Shown piece by piece: positions 44,687 to 55,567 of a DNA stretch of 64,000 bases. The first letter of the stretch is position 1. Every line of letters starts with the position of its first letter. Position numbers and translations under genes: made by a program. The DNA is from Panicum virgatum (lineage: Eukaryota; Streptophyta; Magnoliopsida; Poales; Poaceae), in the NCBI RefSeq assembly GCF_016808335.1, contig NC_053139.1, forward strand, positions 33,377,954 through 33,441,953. The letters run 5' to 3'. The notes under the pieces were generated by a model. The model was not told the DNA's origin, did not search any database, and worked only from the letters and a program-made list of their open reading frames with translations.

Positions 44687-46999
44687 ATGGCTGGTGACAA
44701 GAAAGGCAAGGGTAAGATGGTTGCGCAGAAGAAGAAGAAGCGCACCCGTGAGGACCGTGAGAGAGAGCAGGCTGAGGCAGTTGCAGACGCAACAGACAGG
44801 CAGGGTTCACTCAGGATCAGAGATCCTCAGGCGCAGGGGGAGCCACAGCAGCAGTTACGTCGCTCAGGACGTACTCAGACAGCACAGATCTCACCTGAGT
44901 CCCGTACTCGTCCACGGACTCGAGGTGGTAGTACTCAGAGAGGAGCAGGTCATGCACAGCAGCAGCAACACACCGGCAGTGACACTCAGGTAGGAGGTCA
45001 GGACAGTGGTGAGGAGCTGCCCGAGGTTGAGCTATTTGATCTCAGGGGTATTCCAGGACCTAGGGTCAAGAGACTGAGATACGTGACCCCGGAGCAGTGG
45101 TTTCCCAAGCAGAGGGATATTGGAGTTGACCGTCGCTTTCACACTCTGCTCCAGGAGTCTTTCTACCACGCTTATACCCAGTTGGATATCAAGATCAGTG
45201 AGCACAAAATGCTCCACTGGGTGGCCATGTGCGTGGCAGCAGGAGGCACTCCTATCCTCCCATTGTTTGAGAGATATGAGGGTTTGCCAGCTCTACTGAA
45301 TGAGAGGTCTCGGTACATCAGAGAGTGGGTTCGCGTTTTCTACGCCACCCTATTTGTTGAGGAGGACCGACAGTTCATAGATTTTATGTTCCAGCAGAGG
45401 CATTACAGATTGACTCGAGCACATCTAGCTACACTGCTTGGAGTTCAGATTGCCGAGGAGCCACACTTCGTGCACTATCAGGCTTATGGCAGCACGGTGC
45501 CTCCTCGTCGTCCTCATGAGTCTCACGTCCCGTCTGACGAGGAGATCAGCGTTCTCTTTGAGCAGCCTTTCCTGCCTGGCACACCGAGGACCCCGGACAG
45601 ACTTACTCACGTAGCTCACTCAGTACACCTAGCTTTGAGGAACAGTCTGTTGTTTCGAATTGGATACAATGAGGGGATCACAGCTCTGCAGCAGTGGCTT
45701 CTACTTTACATCATGACAGGTCGTGACTTTGACCTAGTCGACTTCTTTATCTGCGAGCTAGAGGACGTGATTCTGGATGGGATGACAGTTCGCCGCCGCC
45801 ATACGTTTGCTCATTGGATCTGCTGGATTCTGGCTCAGCTCAGTCAGAATGAGCATATGGATGAGCTGGAGCAGTCGAGGACACACTTCAGTTTTTACTC
45901 ACCTGCTACTCCTCGAGACGGTCGTCGTGGCTCGAGAGGCCAGCGTCGAGCACAGCGGGTTCTGGATGAGCGTATCTTGGCTGAGGGCAGAATTGCAGAT
46001 GATCCGACAGCAGCCGAGGACGCTTCACTAGCAGCAGCAGAGGCCCAGCTCCCACACTACCTGATCACTGACTCAGAGGACTCGGAGGATGACGAGGACT
46101 TCATTCCCACTGTTACAGTCCCTCGAGGAGCTCATGATGATGAGGCAGGATCCTCTGGTGCAGCACGAGCCCCTGCTCCTCCAGTCACCACAGCTCAGGT
46201 CACTCAGCCCGATGCACTCGCTACTATTCTTCAGAGGCTATCTGACCAGCAGGACCGGTTTGCTGCAGCTCAACTGAGTATGCAAGCTGAGCAGGCTCGC
46301 CAGCAGGAGGCCCAGACTCTAGTGCTTGAGGGGATTCGGCAGCAGCAAGAGGCGATGAGGTTACAGCTTCAGCAGCAGTCCCAGATCCAGCAGCAGATGT
46401 TTACCTTCTTCTCGGGATGCTTCGGTCAGCTGTACCGTCACACTGGACTGCCTGAGCCTCAGCTCCCTACACCCCAGCAGCTCCAGTTCGACCCCACTGC
46501 TCCCCCTCCACCTATTGGTGGATTTGTGCAGACACCCTTGTCATCTTTCCCGATGTCACCACTCCTTCAGACCGGGTTGTTTGCCAGTCCTGTTCCTACT
46601 GCTGCTCCAGCTCCTGCTCCTCAGCCTAGTGTTTGGTCTGCCGAGCAGCGTGTAGAGTTCCTTAGGCAGCAGCAGATCCTACACCAGCTCCAGCACCCCT
46701 CGGCTCAGTCTCTCACGTTCGACTCTCCTTCTCAGCCTGAGGTGCTCCGTCCGTCCGTCGTGCGCTCCACTCAGCCAGACCTGACTCCCGTCACGTCTGC
46801 TCCTCTGACGGATTCCACGGTCATTGCCGCGCCAGTTTCTACCGCTACACCAGCTACTTCTGCTGCTCCGACGACTCCGGTCGAGCAGAAGTCCTCTTCG
46901 GTCGACGACGACTGGACGGACGACGACGCCGACGACTCCGCCGCTCAGTTCTCCACCGGACCCAGCCGGAAGACCCCGCCTTCTCCAGTTCAGGGCTAG
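44687..46999 (+). CDS. Sirevirus env-like third ORF, 770 residues
   Basis: This is the third frame found downstream of pol in many Sireviruses, often called env-like; no envelope function is shown. Residues 1-100 are basic and Gln-rich. About 105-390 form a folded domain resembling the putative plant transposon protein domain (LRYVTPEQWFPKQRDIGVDRRFHTLL; VRVFYATLFVEEDRQFIDFMFQQRHYRL; RRRHTFAHWICWILAQLSQNEH). Then come an acidic stretch (SEDSEDDEDF), a Gln/Ala-rich coiled coil (about 480-560) and a Pro/Gln/Ser-rich tail. I see no signal peptide or clear membrane anchor, which argues against a classical envelope protein. The frame is fully open, unlike its truncated neighbour at 34490-35868. 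Confidence 0.8.
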   Translation: MAGDKKGKGKMVAQKKKKRTREDREREQAEAVADATDRQGSLRIRDPQAQGEPQQQLRRSGRTQTAQISPESRTRPRTRGGSTQRGAGHAQQQQHTGSDTQVGGQDSGEELPEVELFDLRGIPGPRVKRLRYVTPEQWFPKQRDIGVDRRFHTLLQESFYHAYTQLDIKISEHKMLHWVAMCVAAGGTPILPLFERYEGLPALLNERSRYIREWVRVFYATLFVEEDRQFIDFMFQQRHYRLTRAHLATLLGVQIAEEPHFVHYQAYGSTVPPRRPHESHVPSDEEISVLFEQPFLPGTPRTPDRLTHVAHSVHLALRNSLLFRIGYNEGITALQQWLLLYIMTGRDFDLVDFFICELEDVILDGMTVRRRHTFAHWICWILAQLSQNEHMDELEQSRTHFSFYSPATPRDGRRGSRGQRRAQRVLDERILAEGRIADDPTAAEDASLAAAEAQLPHYLITDSEDSEDDEDFIPTVTVPRGAHDDEAGSSGAARAPAPPVTTAQVTQPDALATILQRLSDQQDRFAAAQLSMQAEQARQQEAQTLVLEGIRQQQEAMRLQLQQQSQIQQQMFTFFSGCFGQLYRHTGLPEPQLPTPQQLQFDPTAPPPPIGGFVQTPLSSFPMSPLLQTGLFASPVPTAAPAPAPQPSVWSAEQRVEFLRQQQILHQLQHPSAQSLTFDSPSQPEVLRPSVVRSTQPDLTPVTSAPLTDSTVIAAPVSTATPATSAAPTTPVEQKSSSVDDDWTDDDADDSAAQFSTGPSRKTPPSPVQG

Positions 47000-47025
47000 A
47001 TCACCTTCCTTTTTGGTGCTTTGTT

Positions 47026-47263
47026 GCCAAAGGGGGAGATAGATAGGGGGAGTAGAGATAGGGGGAGCTTGGTGGTTTGTGGCGTGTTTGGATCTTCATG
47101 GATTTTGTGTATGGACATGTTATTTGGATATTGTGTATGCTCTGTGTTGACATGTCCCTACATGTGTCTTTTTCGAGTAATGCATGCTTGTTTATCGCTT
47201 TAAATTTTCATATCTTGTGTATCTCTACTTTGTGTTGTCATCAATCACCAAAAAGGGGGAGAT
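47026..47263 (+). promoter_or_regulatory. Polypurine tracts before the Sirevirus 3' LTR
   Basis: Three or four purine runs (AAAGGGGGAGATAGATAGG, GGGGGAGTAGAG, ATAGGGGGAGC) lie at 47030-47068, and the main tract CACCAAAAAGGGGGAGAT abuts the LTR at 47264. Multiple tracts are a known Sirevirus trait. The same arrangement precedes the shared LTR at 35632-35868. Confidence 0.85.
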
Positions 47264-48942
47264 TGTAGCGCATCTAGGCCGATAGATGCTAATGGTAAGT
47301 TTCGGTGATTAATGACAACCGTATGCGACTAACGTGTGTTTTAAAGGAAATCTCTTTGACTGGATTAGTCTCATATGAAATATGAAAGGTGACCCCTCAA
47401 TTCGAAACAATCATGCGTACCAAGGACTCAATTTCAAAGATTAAGGACTTTTCTAGTCTCAAGTGTCACAAGGAGATGAAGGACACTTGATTTAGCTAGG
47501 TTTTATAGTTTCTAGTTCTTGATCGTACTATTAAGAGGGGTTCATGAGTTAGTAGCTTGATCAAAATTGAGTTGGCCTTAGAATCTTGCACACTCACTCA
47601 AAAACAGCAAAATATGGTCAATAGAAGTTAACACAACTCCTGGAAGAAGAAACAATCAAAGTCACATTTGAATCCAAGTCAATTTAGCTGAAAACAAAGA
47701 AAAACAGCAGCACCGGTTGAACCGGTGCCCTAGCATCGGAGCATCCGATGCATGGCGGAAGGACCGATGCCCTATCGGTCTATCTTCTCTGAAAACAGGC
47801 AGGAATCAAGTCAAAAACTCTATAGCACCGGTTGAACCTGATGGTCCCAAGAAAAGCACCGGTGCATTAGATGTACTTTGTTCCAGAGAGCATGTTTTGG
47901 TGGATTTCAACTTATCTTCAGCACCGGTTGAACCGACGCTTCAGAATCAAAGCACCGGTGCATTGGATGTACTTTGTTCCAGAACGCTTGTTTGAGTTGA
48001 TCAGTGAACCTCTTCAGCACCGGTTGAACCGATGCCCCTACGGAGCATGCACCGGTGCAATGACGCAAGCGTGGATACTGTGTCAGAACTCCAACGGCTA
48101 CTTATTGGACACAGAGAGACCGGTTGAACCGATGCTTATACTTTCTATCCCGTCGGTTCTTCTGGTGGTCACGGTTTTTCTGCAGAAAACTTCCAACGGC
48201 TATGTGACCTCCTCCACTCTATATAAGGGTACCCCCTGGCTCATTTCAGTTGCCTTTGACACCTTGAAAACCTGAGGCCACCCTTGAGAAGAAGAGAAAG
48301 AGCTTTGAGCAAAAGAGAGAAGATCTAGTGCTTTGTTTGTGCTTCAACCTTGAAGATTTCATCCTTTGCAAGTGTAGCAAGTGTGCTTGAGCTAGGGCCA
48401 ACTGAGTGTAGGTCAAGTGAAGGCTTAGGAGCTTGTTACTCTTGGTGTTTGGCAGCACCTAGATGATCTTGGTGATCGAAGTGTTTCTCGCGGAGCTTGC
48501 CAAGGATTGTGGGAGCCCGGAGAAGAAGATTGTACGTGGCTTGAGCTCCACCACGCCGGGATGGTGAACGGAGACTCTTAGTGAGCGCCCAAGTCTCGGT
48601 GACATGGGAGGTGACAAGACTCTTAGTGAGTGTCACAACGTAGATTAGGGGTGTGTGCCAACACATCGACACCACGGAAAAAAAGTCTGGTTGTCTCTTG
48701 CACTCTCTTTCATTTCAAGCACTTACTTTCATGCATTCTTTTATATTCTTGACCTTAGAGATCATAGCTTAGCTCTACCTTGCTTAGTTTCATATCTTTG
48801 TTAGCTTGTGTAGTTTGCTTTGTTTAGCCGGTTGGTGAATTGAGCCTTACTAGCATTGCATAGGTTAAGGTTGTTTTATCTATCTTAGAAATTTGAAAAA
48901 GGCCCAATTCACCCCCCCCCTCTTGGTCCATCGATCCTTACA
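47264..48942 (+). repeat. Sirevirus 3' LTR
   Basis: This 1679-bp partner of 35869-37546 has the same TG...CA ends and a TATA box at 48220-48226. Confidence 0.95.
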
Positions 48943-51782
48943 CTTGTACACAACATCCTAACCCTTGAGACGATTGTCGGTTCAGCACGGGTATGATAGA
49001 TAATAAACTTGTGTGGCTTGTTGAGCCACAATATAGACATCGTCTCCTGGGTGCACGGACACTTGTTGAACTTCAACTAGCCCAAGATTCGGAGTCCATC
49101 TCACAGCATGAGGATCAAACCAATGGCATTTGAATATAACAGGTTTTAGAGGTTTCGACCCATGAAACGTGAGTTCGTATATTTCTTCGATTCTTCCATA
49201 GTACTCGAGCCCATCGTCTCCTGGCGTAAACACTCTGGAATTCGTGGTCCTTCTGTTCGGCCGACTCTGCTCGTGCCTTGTTGTGTGGAAGCGATATCCA
49301 TTCACGTCATAAGCTCCAAATGACTTGACCCTATAGGCACTACCATTGACAACCTGATGCAACTCGGTACTTACTAAGGCATCAGTTTGGGCCTGCAAGT
49401 TCAAGCAGGCCAAATTATTTACACGTACGAGCAACTTGTAATTTCATACTACGAAAGAGCCACGACAAAGAAATTATCTTTTGTTTGAACCAAGAAATAA
49501 AATTAGGGCCTTCCATTTCCCTGCACCCTGTCTATGAAGGGTCTCAGCTTCCTGGAGGGTAGGTGTCCTTGATCGACGCCAGAATTGCACATGAAATTCC
49601 CTATTCAAAAGAGAAATGAATGGGTTGGATGTCGAAAAGGGAGTACTCGAGAACTAAATGAATGCAGAGAACTTACTGTATGTACGGCTGCACTTTAGAT
49701 AGGTTGGTCAACACATATAGCATGATACTGCGCCACTCTTCAAAATTCAAGGTCTTGATGCTCGCAACACTTGCACTTCCGAGTTGCCCTTTGAAAAGGC
49801 TGAGGTTCGAGTCAGCTTCCCCAGCATTGTAACGTGAGGGTGGATTATGCATGCTAGAAAGATTCTCAGTATAATATTTTGATGTGAAGTTTGATACCTC
49901 CTCTAGATTCGCTGCATACCCATCAAGGGAACATTAAGGTTTGAAACCATTCTAGCACTTCCCTCCTTTGGGGCCTTGTCAGGACAAAATCGGCCTTAGG
50001 CTTTTTTCATGCCTTGCCTGACCCAGGAGGTCTCATGTCTAGCTTCGGTCTATCGCATAATGTTGCTTGATTCACTCTGGCCTTAACATTGTCCTTTGTC
50101 TTATCTGTAATGTCCATGATAGTTCCGAACAGTGCCTCGGCGACATTCTTTTCAGAGTGCATCATATCAATGTTATGTGGAAGGAGGAGATCTTCCATGT
50201 AGGGAAGCCTCCACAAGCCCGACTTCTGCGCCCAAGCATGTTGCTCACCATATCCCTCAAAACCACCTTCTACATTGGCCACAAGACTATCTAACTGAGC
50301 ATGAACACCAGCACCTGTCATAATATGAGGGGGAGGGTCCAAAACTTTGACACCTTTCGTGAAGTTCTTCTTATCGCGTATGAATGGATGGTCAAGAGGG
50401 AGGAATTGTCGATGTTTGTCGAACTAAGAATATTTCCCACCCTTCCGCAACCATATGAACATCAGAGCTGCCTTGCATACTGGACAAGGGAACTTTTCGT
50501 GAACACACCAGCCGTAGAATATCTCATACGCCAGCAAGTCATGCAGGGAATAATGGTACCAAATATACATTCTAAAGTTTGTCTTTGTAGCTCGATCATA
50601 TGTCCAAACCCCTTCCTCCCGAGCACAGAGCAAATCATCAATCAGGGGCTCCATGTACACACTCATATTATTTCCCGGATGTCCAGGAATTATCAGCGAC
50701 AAGAATATGTTCTGTCGTTGGAAAATCACGCCGGGAGGGAGATTAATGGGAATAACGAACACAGGCCAACAAGTGTAAGGTGCAGCCGACATTCCATATG
50801 GATTTAAGCCATCTGTTGCTAGGGCAACATGCACATTACGAGTTTCATCTGCTTTTGACTCGATGAATCCCGTCAAAGTGGGTCCATGATTCAGCATCGG
50901 ATGGATGTACAAGCTTATCAGGATTGTATCGAGTTCCCATTTTGTGCCATATCATCTGTTTCGCAGACTCCTCGATCATGAATAGTCGTTGGATCCTCGA
51001 TATGGGTGGAAGGTATCGTAGGACTTTCACAGGGACCGCGAGCTACCTCTTCTGACCATCACAAGTCTCTACCTCTACGAACCTAGAGGATTCACACTTT
51101 GGACAGTACTTTGCTTCCGCATGTTCTTTCCTAAATAAGATGCATCCCTTGGGACATGCATGTATCTGCTCATACAGGATCTTCAATGCACTGAAGGAGT
51201 TTCTGTGCCTCATACATGCTTTTTGGAAGAATGTGACCTTCCATAAGCAGAGGGCCAATAACTGTTAACATAACATCAAAAGCATCTCAACTCAGGGTAA
51301 ACTGGGACTTCACGGCCATCAAGGCGCGCAATGGCATCCAGTTGTGAAACCTTGGTATGCCCATGAAGGGGTTCCTATGCTGCAGCCAACATGTCATAGT
51401 ACGCCTTCGCGGTTGGCTCTAGCTCCTCCTCGCTATGTTCTCCCTCAAAGTGTGCTTCATGAAAGTCATCTAACATATCTCCTACCCCGACATCAGCATC
51501 ATGATCTTCAATGTGTTGCCTAACGACCTCATCTCTCATACGATTGGTTTCACCATGGTAGGTCCACCGGGTATAGTCTCTCGTAAATCCATAATTGCAA
51601 AGATGTTGTGTCATGTCTTCCCATGTCTGTCGACGCGTGTTTCCACATTTGGTGCAGGGATACCAAGTGCAAGAGGCTCCTTTAATCTTTGAAAATGTTC
51701 GATCCAAAAAAGCCTCTGTCTTCTGAATCCATTCCAAGGTCAAGTCCCCCTTTGTTTCCAACCGGAGTACATCCACGCACAA
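48943..51782 (-). pseudogene. CACTA TNP2-type transposase, decayed
   Basis: This is the main transposase of the 22-kb CACTA, read from 51782 downward. First is a Transpos_assoc zinc-finger region (KGASCTWYPCTKCGNTRRQTWEDMTQHL, 51782-51375). Next comes a segment with QIHACPKGCILFRKEHAEAKYCPKC (51258-51043). The Transposase_21 core is seen in VALATDGLNPYGMSAAPYTCWPVFVIP and IFLSLIIPGHPGNNMSVYMEPLIDDLL (50912-50424) and in MEDLLLPHNIDMMHSEKNVAEALFGTI (50342-50007). Last is a DUF4216 region (FHTTRHEQSRPNRRTTNSRVF...PVIFKCHWFD, 49434-48982). At least four frameshifts or stops separate these parts, so it is inactive. The Sirevirus interrupts the end of DUF4216 at 48942/48943. Confidence 0.85.
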
Positions 51783-52579
51783 TCATCCATACTCTATCAT
51801 ATCAACGAGTAATATAATATAAAAGACAATATTATATTCTACATGATGTCTAAACTTTCTACTAGGTTAAGATAGGTCCTAATCCCACCCGAAGATGCGT
51901 AGCTGGAGTCGATTTTCATGCTCTACTCCGATCCGGGACATAATTTCGGCAGCATTTTCCCGTTGTTCTCCAAATACACAGTCCCGAAAGGGAGATTGTG
52001 TATCCGGAGAACAATAGGGAAATGATGCTGATACTCTGTCTCGAATGGGAGTAGACCATGGAAACTAACCCCATCTACGCATCCTCGGGCTGTCCAAAAA
52101 ATGTGGACAATTTGAAATAGATACGGTCGTACATATGCAAAGTTCTGCATATTTTCATATGTATCTATTTCAAACGGGAGACGCCTAACTAGGTCACATG
52201 ATATACGAACATGCGGTACGAAATGCGGAGTCTTGTATGCCTCACCTTGCTATACGTCCTGCAAACTGAGGTGGGTGGCACAAGTCGTCCGGTGGCGGAG
52301 GCCGGCGACGGGAACTAGGTGACGGTGCTCGGTCTTGCAAAAAAAGAATAACATGTGTGAAATTATAATCAATGATTTGTACTATTGATCATCTCAACAA
52401 AAAAGTATTGAACTATTGTTGTATGCCTCAGATATGTTTTGTTTCATTTGATCTTGAACTTGCGGCGGGAGAAATCATCTCAACAAAAAGGGGTTCATGA
52501 TATTCATGGAACCATGTGGCACACCCAGGCCAACCATCATATCAACACAAACGAGAGTTGCTTTGGGCATGGATGTGGC
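51783..52579. other. CACTA 5' non-coding region
   Basis: This is upstream of the TNP2 start on the minus strand. No domain is seen; short frames such as 52150-51923 (minus) are unlike any family. It probably contains the leader intron and promoter of the transposase. Confidence 0.5.
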
Positions 52580-52987
52580 ACTGTAAGAAATAGCGGGCTA
52601 AGATATTTAGCGGAAACCCTTCCAAAAAGCTAAAAGAGCTATAGCTTTCGCTATAGCGGAAGCTAAATCATTTAATAGAATAATAAATAATAAATAATCA
52701 ATAATTACATACAAATTTAGAAGAAACATTGGTCTAACACTCTAAAAATAGACTTAACACATCTCTTGACTGTCCAACTGTGCCTCTACTGCTTTGTCTA
52801 TGATTCACCCTAGTTATATTGATTCTTTATTTATTTTTAATAAAGTTTTAGCGAACATAGCAGACATTTATCACTGCTAAATCCTATAGAACTCCCTTTA
52901 GCGGACATAGCGGACAAATGTTGTATAGCGTAGCGGTAGATCTACTAAAAAGCTAATAGCGGGCAATAGCGGGCTATTTTGTACACA
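52580..52987. mobile_element. Small element with TAGCGG-type ends (hAT-like MITE, tentative)
   Basis: GTAAGAAATAGCGGGCTA at the left faces TAGCGGGCTATTTTGTAC at the right as an imperfect inverted repeat. The inside holds many TAGCGG/CCGCTA words. It is about 408 bp with no coding capacity. No clean 8-bp target duplication was found, so superfamily and borders are tentative. It sits inside the CACTA. Confidence 0.4.
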
Positions 52988-54119
52988 TGGTTTGATGACA
53001 ATCATGAGAAGCATAACTACACGACACAATTAATCCAGCCACAAGCTCAAGATCATCATATGTTACCTAGAATAATTCTAGGTAAAAAATTATATCATCA
53101 CGGGCAACTAGATCATATAATCTACTACGAACAATAGAAGGAGCGAAGGCCTTTTTCACATGCTCACCTAGGGCTCGACGGCGAGCGAGGCGGTGACCCG
53201 TATGTCGGTGCAGACGGTACAGCTCAACAAGATGGCATATACGTACTACGACGTTAAATCCTACAAAAATTATAATTTCATGTGAGGTCAATTTATTTAT
53301 TACACTAGTGCATAATTATTTCCACAACTTCCACTAGTGCGGCATGTGAGGTCAATTTCACTATATTTTCCCTTTAATTTCATGCAAATAAAAAAATACA
53401 GCTATATTATCCATATACATTTCCATCAATTGCAAAGAAATGACAAAGAAATGGCCAAAAAAATCACCAGCGTAGAGGGAAGAGGAGTTCAGCGGGCGCC
53501 GGCGGGGTGGAGTGTGGCCGAGGCCGGCAGGGTTGAGGCGGGAGGAGGTCGGCTGGGGCTGGCGGGGTGGAGGGCAGCCGGGGCCATGCCTGCGGCGGTG
53601 CCAGGTCTCGGCGGTGCTGCCCGGGCCCGGCCTGCGGCGGCGCCGGGTGCCGGCGGCGAGCCTCGGGCGACGGCGGCCTCGGGTGGAGGCGGCCGCGGGC
53701 ACCGGCGGAGCCAAGCTCGAGAGGGTGGCGGCGTGGTGAGCCGGGGCAACGGCAGTGGGGCGGGGTGGCGGGCCGGTGGACGCGGTGGGGCGAGCCAGAG
53801 CGCTGGCGGTGGGATGGGGTGGCGCGGCCAGCCGGAGCGGTGGCGGTGGGGCGGGGTGGAGCGGCGCGGCGGGGCGGGGCCAGTGGCGAGCGCGCTTGCG
53901 TGGAGGAGTGGAGGCCGCGACGAGGCAAGGTGGAGCGGCGGCGGTCCGGCACGGCGGCGAGGTGGAGGTGCCGACGTCGCTGTGGCCTGGATAGAAAGGG
54001 CGCGGCGCGAGGTGGCGGGCGGAGGGGACGGCGGCAGTGTGGGCGTGAGTGTGTGTGTCGGAAGGGCCTGCCGAAAATGGATAAGGGGGGATTTCCCTTT
54101 TTTGCTCTGAGCCGGATCG
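52988..54119. other. CACTA right arm with GC-rich filler
   Basis: From 53460 to about 54110 the DNA is extremely GC-rich, with 255-330 residue frames on both strands made of Pro/Arg/Gly/Ala runs and no domain. I read these as compositional. 52988-53450 is AT-rich without genes. Confidence 0.6.
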
Positions 54120-54425
54120 CGGGCGCACGGCAAAGGTGCTGTGTTTGCGTGTGCCGCCGATCTAGCCCACGGCAAAGGGCTGGCGGCGCGGCACGGCAAA
54201 GTGCTTCTTTGCCGTGTGCTAAAGCTTTGCCGTGTGCTTTATTTCTCAGCACACGGCAAACGTGGGATTTTGCCGTGAGTTTTTTGCCCCGACACACGGC
54301 AAACATCACGTTTGCCATGTGCCAAACGTTTGCCGTGCTGTTTCTACTGGCACACGGCAAAGGGTAGGTTTGTCGTGTGCCCGAGTTTGCGCACACGGCA
54401 GAGCCTTGGGCACACTGCAACCCTG
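54120..54425. repeat. CACTA subterminal repeat array, right
   Basis: TTTGCCGTGTGC and GCACACGGCAAA occur about ten times in both orientations, mirroring 32270-32570. Confidence 0.85.
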
Positions 54426-54440
54426 CCGTTTCCAGTAGTG

Positions 54441-55567
54441 AACTAGTGGAAAACAACCAATCTTGGCATCAAAAATGCACTCTCCATCCCTAAACCTTGG
54501 CTGAGCACAAACAACCAAGAACATGATCCTAGGGATGTAATTCTTGTTCTTACAAGTGCGATGGGGAACATCTTCTTCGGCTAGCAAGTAGTAATTCTCT
54601 GACTTTTTAGTGAGATAAAACCATTTTTCATCAATGAAGACAATGTCAAACAAATCCTTAAATCTTGGGTCATCAAGGATATCCTTGTCAATCATATCAA
54701 CACACCACTTTAATCTAGCCTTTTTGTTAGCATCAGTGAGATATGGTTTGATGCTACTAGAGTGACGCCTAATAAGACCTTTTTTCAGAAACCTTTGAAT
54801 CTTCCATTTGCTAATGGGAAGTTTGCTACACAAATCTTCTATGGTTATTCTATCCTTGAGAGGAATGTTGCGCAATTCTTCCAAATTAAAAGGGGTTGCC
54901 TTTCGACCACATCTACCCTTCTTTCTACTGCTAACCTCAACCGGAATAAAATTTGCAAGTTGTGTTTTACCTCTCTTCCACAAAAGTTGGACTGCCTGAA
55001 TGTGTACCCCAAAACGCTCAGCAACAATACTTGTATCTTTCTTGCCTAGCTTCCCATTCTTGTTTCTAGCTAACAAAGCTTGATAAACTTGCTTTCTAAG
55101 CTCATCTGACATCTCTCGATTTCTTCGGTTGTTTGCTTGAACTGGAGCTTCCACGGCTTGTTCTACATGAACAAAAAAATGTAAAGTTACTTGCAGCACG
55201 GCTTGTTAATTAACTTCAACCGGAATGAACTGAAGTTTTACTTACCAAGATTGGTTTGAACGAAATCAAAATCCATCGCACCGAACTCATCTAGTGGCAG
55301 GTTAAGATCAAACGCGTTGAGGTCGAGGCAATCGTCGTCGGCCTCCAGTACAGGGGCGTCATTCTCCAGTACAGGGATGGCGTCGTCGTCGTTCTCTACT
55401 ACTGGGGCGTTCAAATCAATTCCTACCAAAAGAAAGAAACGGTGATGAGAAAAGAAAAGAAATCAAATCAAAGCTCCATCGGTATGCACTAGAGAAGAAA
55501 AAGTAATACCGGTGCCGTGCTCCATAGGAGGCTCGTTGAGATCAAACCCAGGAAATGAATCGGCCAT
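54441..55567 (-). pseudogene. Mariner transposase of MLE2, 5' part (three exons)
   Basis: Exon 1 is 55567-55510 (starts MADSFPGFDLNEPP), exon 2 is 55422-55246 (IDLNAPV, acidic repeats, LDLNAFDLNLPLDEFGAMDFDF), exon 3 runs from 55162 to the CACTA at 54441. All borders are GT/AG and in frame. Exon 3 holds the DNA-binding region (ELRKQVYQALLARNKNGKLG; IEDLCSKLPISKWKIQRFLKKGL) and the first catalytic Asp (IVFIDEKWFYLTKKSENYYL), ending in FDAKIGCFPLV. The rest is at 31600-32254. The N-terminus has DLNEPP and LNLPL, which match the two EAR repression motif forms. This part has no stops, so the gene may have been intact at this end when the CACTA landed. Confidence 0.9.

Larger units (their letters stand above)
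35869..48942 (+). mobile_element. Sirevirus (Ty1/copia, Maximus/SIRE type), complete
   Basis: The 13.1-kb element has LTRs at 35869-37546 and 47264-48942, a gag frame, a pol frame, an env-like third frame and the Sirevirus signature tract CACCAAAAAGGGGGAGATTG before each LTR. All three frames are open in this copy. The right flank (48943 on) is CACTA DNA. The left flank is the truncated tandem copy, so no target duplication can be seen. Confidence 0.95.
32255..54440 (-). mobile_element. 22.2-kb CACTA (En/Spm) element, TSD AAC
   Basis: The ends are CACTACGGGAAACTGC (32255) and CCGTTTCCAGTAGTG (ends 54440), with AAC on both sides (32252-32254 and 54441-54443). Subterminal arrays of TTTGCCGTGTGC/GCACACGGCAAA occupy about 32270-32560 and 54120-54420. 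It encodes, on the minus strand, a decayed TNP2-type transposase (48943-51782) followed by a Transposase_24-type second protein (33204-34475). A Sirevirus block (34490-48942) has inserted between them with loss of some CACTA sequence. Without it, about 7.7 kb remains. It interrupts the MLE2 transposase gene. Confidence 0.95.

Noticed and set aside
53337..54456. Frames of up to 330 residues at the right end of the large CACTA
   Set aside because: Compositional bias and overlap with subterminal TTTGCCGTGTGC repeats; no recognisable domain.
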